Shown: one piece after another, positions 60,619 to 64,000 of the stretch
How positions within the stretch are numbered: the first letter of the stretch is position 1
Layout of the letters: every line of letters starts with the position of its first letter
NCBI RefSeq assembly: GCF_014530035.1
Contig: NZ_JACVMX010000006.1
Coordinates: 1 to 64,000, forward strand
From: Leucobacter sp. cx-328
GTDB taxonomy: Bacteria; Actinomycetota; Actinomycetes; Actinomycetales; Microbacteriaceae
DNA length: 64,000 bases
Direction: 5' to 3'
Notes under the pieces: generated by a model
The model's input: only the letters and a program-made list of their open reading frames with translations
The model's database searches: none
What the model was told of the DNA's origin: nothing
Made by a program: the position numbers and the translations under genes

Positions 60619-61482
60619 GTGACTGAAACCACCCCCACCGCCCCGTTCTCGCTGCTGCTGCCGGTGTACGTCGGTGACAACGCTGAGTTCTTGCGACTCG
60701 CATACGAGAGCTCCGTCGACGATCAGACCCTACGTCCGGCCGAGGCGGTCATCGTGCAGGACGGCCCCGTCGGCGCCGAGCTAGCAGGTGAGTTGGTGCG
60801 GATCGAGCGCGACAGCGTCATCCCCGTACGTATCGTGCGCCTCGCGACGAACCAGGGGCTCACCGCCGGCCTCAACGCGGGCCTCGCGGCGTGCGCGCAC
60901 CCGATCGTCGCCCGTATGGACGCCGACGACGTGTCAGCACCCGAACGCTTCGCTCAGCAGTGGCAGTTGATGACGCAGGGCTTCGACCTTGTTGGTACAG
61001 GCATGATCGAGTTTGAAAACGACCCAAGTGTGGTGGCGGCCGTGCGAGTGCCACCGGTTGGGGCAGAGCGGATCCGCGCTCACGCAAAAACGCACAACCC
61101 GTTCAACCACCCGACCATGATGTACCGCCGAGAGGCACTTGCGGCGGTTGGCGACTATCAGCCGTTCGGGAAGATGGAAGACTACTGGCTTGGCGTGCGC
61201 CTGCTGCAAAACGGTGCGCGCTGCGAGAACATTGCAGAGCCGCTCCTGCGCTACCGCGTCGGTGCCGGCGCTTTCGCGCGCCGTGGCGGCTGGGCCGAAG
61301 CCCGCACCGAATGGGCGCTCCAGCGCGAGCTTCTTCGCATGGACTTCATCAGCCGCGGCGAATACGCGCGAAACGTCGTTGTGAAGGGTGTGTATCGCCT
61401 CATGCCGGCTTGGATGAAGCGCGTGCTTTTCCGACGCTTCGTTGGCAGCGGGCTGCCGGGTGATAGGGCCTCAGACAACTAG
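60619..61482 (+). CDS. glycosyltransferase family 2 (AmsE-like)
   Basis: The protein has 287 residues. GT-A motifs are FSLLLPVYVGDNAEFLRLAYESS, VIVQDGP, NQGLTAGLNAGLAA, the DXD-type RMDADDVS (near 98-105) and a second-domain FGKMEDYWLGVRLLQNG. It resembles AmsE/exopolysaccharide glycosyltransferases. The GTG start at 60619 is 9 bases after the previous gene, so the two are probably co-transcribed. Donor sugar is unknown. Confidence 0.9.
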   Translation: MTETTPTAPFSLLLPVYVGDNAEFLRLAYESSVDDQTLRPAEAVIVQDGPVGAELAGELVRIERDSVIPVRIVRLATNQGLTAGLNAGLAACAHPIVARMDADDVSAPERFAQQWQLMTQGFDLVGTGMIEFENDPSVVAAVRVPPVGAERIRAHAKTHNPFNHPTMMYRREALAAVGDYQPFGKMEDYWLGVRLLQNGARCENIAEPLLRYRVGAGAFARRGGWAEARTEWALQRELLRMDFISRGEYARNVVVKGVYRLMPAWMKRVLFRRFVGSGLPGDRASDN

Positions 61483-61506
61483 ATTTACTCGCGGTAGGAT
61501 TGCGAG

Positions 61507-63909
61507 ATGAAGTTGTTGACTGTCGTTATCCCGGCGTACAACGCGGAACGTTATCTTGATGACTGCCTTGCATCGGTACTTGACCAAGGTATCCCAGAGG
61601 CTGACCTCGAAATCATTGTTATTAATGATGGGTCTACCGATAGTACGCTTATCACTGCCCAACGCTGGGCAGACGCGCATCCTTCGATTCATGTGCATGA
61701 CCAGCCATCGCACGGGATCGCGTACAACCGAAACCTCGCATTGGAACTTGCCACAAGTGAGTACTTCGCCTTCCTTGATGCTGATGATATCGTGGCGCGT
61801 GGATCGTACCGAAGACTCGTTGATGCGCTGATCGAATCTGGGTCCGACTTCATTACAAGCCCGGTTTATCGTTTCACCGACTGGCAGAAACAAGCCTGGA
61901 TCTTCACCCGTAACGCAGATCTCTTCGATGCACCTGCGACAGGACTGCGGTTTGCTGATGAGCCACAGTATGTTCGTGATTTCATGGTCTGGAATAAGGT
62001 CTTTCGTAAGAGCTTCCTAGATCAGTCAGAAGTTCGGTTCCCTGAAGGCATGATCTACGAGGACGTGGCTGTCATGCCTCGACTCTTCCTCGCGGCAGAA
62101 CGGTTTGACGTATATAGCGATCCCGTTGTTTTCTGGCGTATCACTGATGGCAGCATCACCCAGACGCTTCGACCAGCCAAGGCGCTTGATCGGCTACAAG
62201 TGCTTGCGGAACTGCGTGAATTTTTCCTCTCAAATGATGCTGACGAAGCGCTCATTGATGAATTCGACTTTGCGGTTCTCGACTACAATCTTCGTTGGCT
62301 GTACCAAGAGTTCTGCCGATATGACGACGCGACGCAGCTCGAGATCTTGAGCCAGTCGGGTGAACTCGTCAAGCCGATTCGTGAAACGGTGGTGCAACGC
62401 GTTCCGGAGCCGCTTCGTACCTGGGTACACCTTTCCCGAGAGGGGCATAATCGGGAGCTCACTAAGATCCTAGAAAACGCGCCGAAGCTTGTGAATTTGC
62501 GTGTCGACGCCACTCCCGATGATGTTCGGAACGGTGAGGCCGATGAGCGGCGGAAAGCCCTAATGGTTCGCCGTGCAGAGATACGTCACAAGTGGCTTCG
62601 CCGCGTACGAAATGTCTGTATTTATCTGGTGTTTCGACCTATCGTTCTGCTCATTCCGATTGACCAACGTCGCGTATTCGTAGCGAACTACTGGGGAAAC
62701 AAATTCTCTTTATCTGACGGGCCAGCAGCCCTTGCGGTTCGTATCGCGCAAGAACGCCCAGATATGAAAATCACAGTGCTCAGCACGAAGCATAATAAGC
62801 GTCAAATCCATAGTTCAGTGCAAGCACTGATGGGATCCGCCGCCCGAGTGAGTGTAGTCAAGAACCACTCATTCCGATACTTCTACCACCTGTGGCGTGC
62901 AAAATACTTGTTCAACGATGTGAACTTTTCGATTGGCTTCAACGTAGACCGATTCGTTGAAAAGCGCCCTGGGCAGATCGAGATTCAGACAACTCACGGC
63001 ACTCCACTCAAGAAGATGGGTGTTGACTCTGAAGCTGCGATCAGTGTTGAAGAGATGCCAAAGTTCCTCGCGAAGAGCAAGAGGTATGACTACCTTGTAG
63101 CGCCCAGTCCGATGGTAGGAAAGATCTTCGCTGATTCGCATGCCGTATCACCGAAGCTGTTGCAAACTGGACTACCCCAGAACGATCGTTTGTTCGAGCC
63201 GATTACCAGTGATGAGGTCGCGGCGATTAAAGCGAAGTATGACATCGATCCGACTCGGAAACTGCTGGTCTACGCTCCGACGTACCGTTATCGGGGAGGT
63301 ACGGCCTTTCCCTATGCAATTGACTTTGCACGTCTCAAGGCTGAATTCGGCGATGAATACCAGATCGTCATCAAGACGCATCCTTTTACGCATACTCGAC
63401 TCGATGGGCTCTACTTCAGGGAGCTCACCGATCATGCCCTAACAATTAGCGGCAAGCCATTTATCAAACTCTTTGGCGAACTACGCGAAGAAAAGCCGCG
63501 CGTACCTGTGTACTTCAATTCAGACAAGCTCGACATCACGATGCTGAAGCACGAAACTCCAGCTGATATCAACGAACTCATGCGTGCAGCGGATGTGCTG
63601 GTCACCGACTACTCGTCAATTCTCTTCAATTTCCCGCATCTCGATAAGCCACTCATCGCATTTGCCCCAGACGCGGAACTGTACGAGTCAAGCCGTGGCA
63701 TGTATTTCAGCCTCAAAGACATCGTTCCTGGAGCGTTCACTCAAACCACAGAAGAACTGATTGCTGCTGTGCAGAAGGCGGGATCCCCAGACGAATGGGA
63801 TGCTGCCTATGGTGAGCGTGTGAGTGAGTTCACCAGACAATTCCACCACTGGGAAACTGGTGATGCGTCGGGAAAGATCCTGCGTGAGCTCGGAATTCTG
63901 TCTCGCTAA
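61507..63909 (+). CDS. bifunctional GT2 / CDP-glycerol glycerophosphotransferase (TagF-like)
   Basis: The protein has 800 residues and two domains. Residues ~1-300 are a GT2 glycosyltransferase (LTVVIPAYNAERYLDDCLASVLDQ, INDGSTDST, FLDADDIV). Residues ~380-795 match CDP-glycerol:polyol glycerophosphotransferases (TTHGTPLKKMGVD, VYAPTYRYRGG, IKTHPF, VTDYSSILFNFPHLDKPLIAF). This combination makes teichoic-acid-type chains at the inner membrane face. Codon third positions are visibly more A/T than in the neighbours (ATT, AAT, GAT, TCT frequent), which suggests more recent acquisition. A 24-base gap separates it from the previous glycosyltransferase, and a long hairpin closes it. Confidence 0.92.
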   Translation: MKLLTVVIPAYNAERYLDDCLASVLDQGIPEADLEIIVINDGSTDSTLITAQRWADAHPSIHVHDQPSHGIAYNRNLALELATSEYFAFLDADDIVARGSYRRLVDALIESGSDFITSPVYRFTDWQKQAWIFTRNADLFDAPATGLRFADEPQYVRDFMVWNKVFRKSFLDQSEVRFPEGMIYEDVAVMPRLFLAAERFDVYSDPVVFWRITDGSITQTLRPAKALDRLQVLAELREFFLSNDADEALIDEFDFAVLDYNLRWLYQEFCRYDDATQLEILSQSGELVKPIRETVVQRVPEPLRTWVHLSREGHNRELTKILENAPKLVNLRVDATPDDVRNGEADERRKALMVRRAEIRHKWLRRVRNVCIYLVFRPIVLLIPIDQRRVFVANYWGNKFSLSDGPAALAVRIAQERPDMKITVLSTKHNKRQIHSSVQALMGSAARVSVVKNHSFRYFYHLWRAKYLFNDVNFSIGFNVDRFVEKRPGQIEIQTTHGTPLKKMGVDSEAAISVEEMPKFLAKSKRYDYLVAPSPMVGKIFADSHAVSPKLLQTGLPQNDRLFEPITSDEVAAIKAKYDIDPTRKLLVYAPTYRYRGGTAFPYAIDFARLKAEFGDEYQIVIKTHPFTHTRLDGLYFRELTDHALTISGKPFIKLFGELREEKPRVPVYFNSDKLDITMLKHETPADINELMRAADVLVTDYSSILFNFPHLDKPLIAFAPDAELYESSRGMYFSLKDIVPGAFTQTTEELIAAVQKAGSPDEWDAAYGERVSEFTRQFHHWETGDASGKILRELGILSR

Positions 63910-63915
63910 CTGGTG

Positions 63916-63978
63916 ATACAACTTAGGGCAGGGTCTCGGCCGTTATGAATGGCGCCGAGGCCCTGCCCTAAGTTGTAT
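63916..63978. terminator. 25-bp hairpin terminator after the TagF-like gene
   Basis: The left arm (63916-63940, starting ATACAACTTAGGGCAGGG) and the right arm (63954-63978) pair over 25 bases with one G-T wobble around a 13-base loop. The arms end in TTGTAT. It starts 6 bases after the stop codon and probably works in both directions. Confidence 0.85.
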
Positions 63979-64000
63979 ACGTCTGAGACGAATATGAGGA

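Overview
This 64 kb window is chromosomal DNA from a high-GC Gram-positive bacterium (Actinomycetota), most likely Microbacteriaceae and possibly a Leucobacter relative. The reasons are the GTG/TTG starts, dense GC-rich coding, 4-base start/stop overlaps, an actinobacterial heme gene order and four-subunit sdh operon, and a kinase/MoxR/DUF58/FHA operon of actinobacterial type. The family assignment is inference. Almost everything looks core or core-associated: I see no insertion sequence, prophage, CRISPR array or tRNA gene.

Layout. 1-405: 3' end of 23S rRNA, spacer and 5S rRNA, then two terminator-like hairpins. 0.6-2.3 kb: an unrecognised small protein, then rplK-rplA; secE and nusG, the usual upstream neighbours, are absent. 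2.45-17.6 kb: one tightly packed operon of eight genes: a tail-anchored Ser/Thr kinase, a ~2,000-residue anchored surface protein of Ig-like/FN3 modules, a MoxR AAA+ ATPase, a DUF58 protein, a membrane transglutaminase-fold protein whose catalytic Cys and His are missing, a PP2C phosphatase, a small single-pass protein and a membrane FHA protein. This is the best candidate for a poorly described system. An orphan FHA protein at 54 kb shares a short acidic-Thr-Val/Ile-x3-Arg motif with three of these proteins.

17.6-20.2 kb: putP-type sodium/solute symporter and a small EEP-fold phosphoesterase. 20.2-25.9 kb: a compact phosphonate module (PhnX-like hydrolase and GntR/UTRA regulator, divergent from an FAD amine oxidoreductase and the phnDCE transporter), with matching operator-like sites in front of both arms. 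25.8-33.9 kb: heme biosynthesis by the C5 route, with hemA divergent from hemE-cgoX(hemY)-hemC-hemD-hemB-hemL and a tandem palindromic operator between the arms. 34.0-37.3 kb: an Ntn-type choloylglycine hydrolase-family enzyme, and an MFS exporter-marR operon with two repressor-like palindromes over its promoter. 37.8-43.8 kb: a polyamine-type ABC transporter (potA-potD-potB-potC), divergent from a FadR-type regulator coupled to a soluble Cache-domain protein.

43.9-44.8 kb: a membrane protein plus small Xre-type HTH pair with a long palindrome over the first start codon. 44.8-49.7 kb: manC and sdhCDAB. 49.7-55.5 kb: a YihY/BrkB membrane protein with an unusual C-terminal extension, purK, an S33-type lipoprotein hydrolase, the orphan FHA protein and purE. 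55.6-63.9 kb: cell-envelope polymer genes (GT4-like glycosyltransferase, galE, LytR-CpsA-Psr ligase, two GT2 enzymes and an 800-residue GT2/TagF-like fusion that is visibly more AT-rich than its neighbours). Most convergent gene pairs are separated by long perfect or near-perfect hairpins that probably act as bidirectional terminators.
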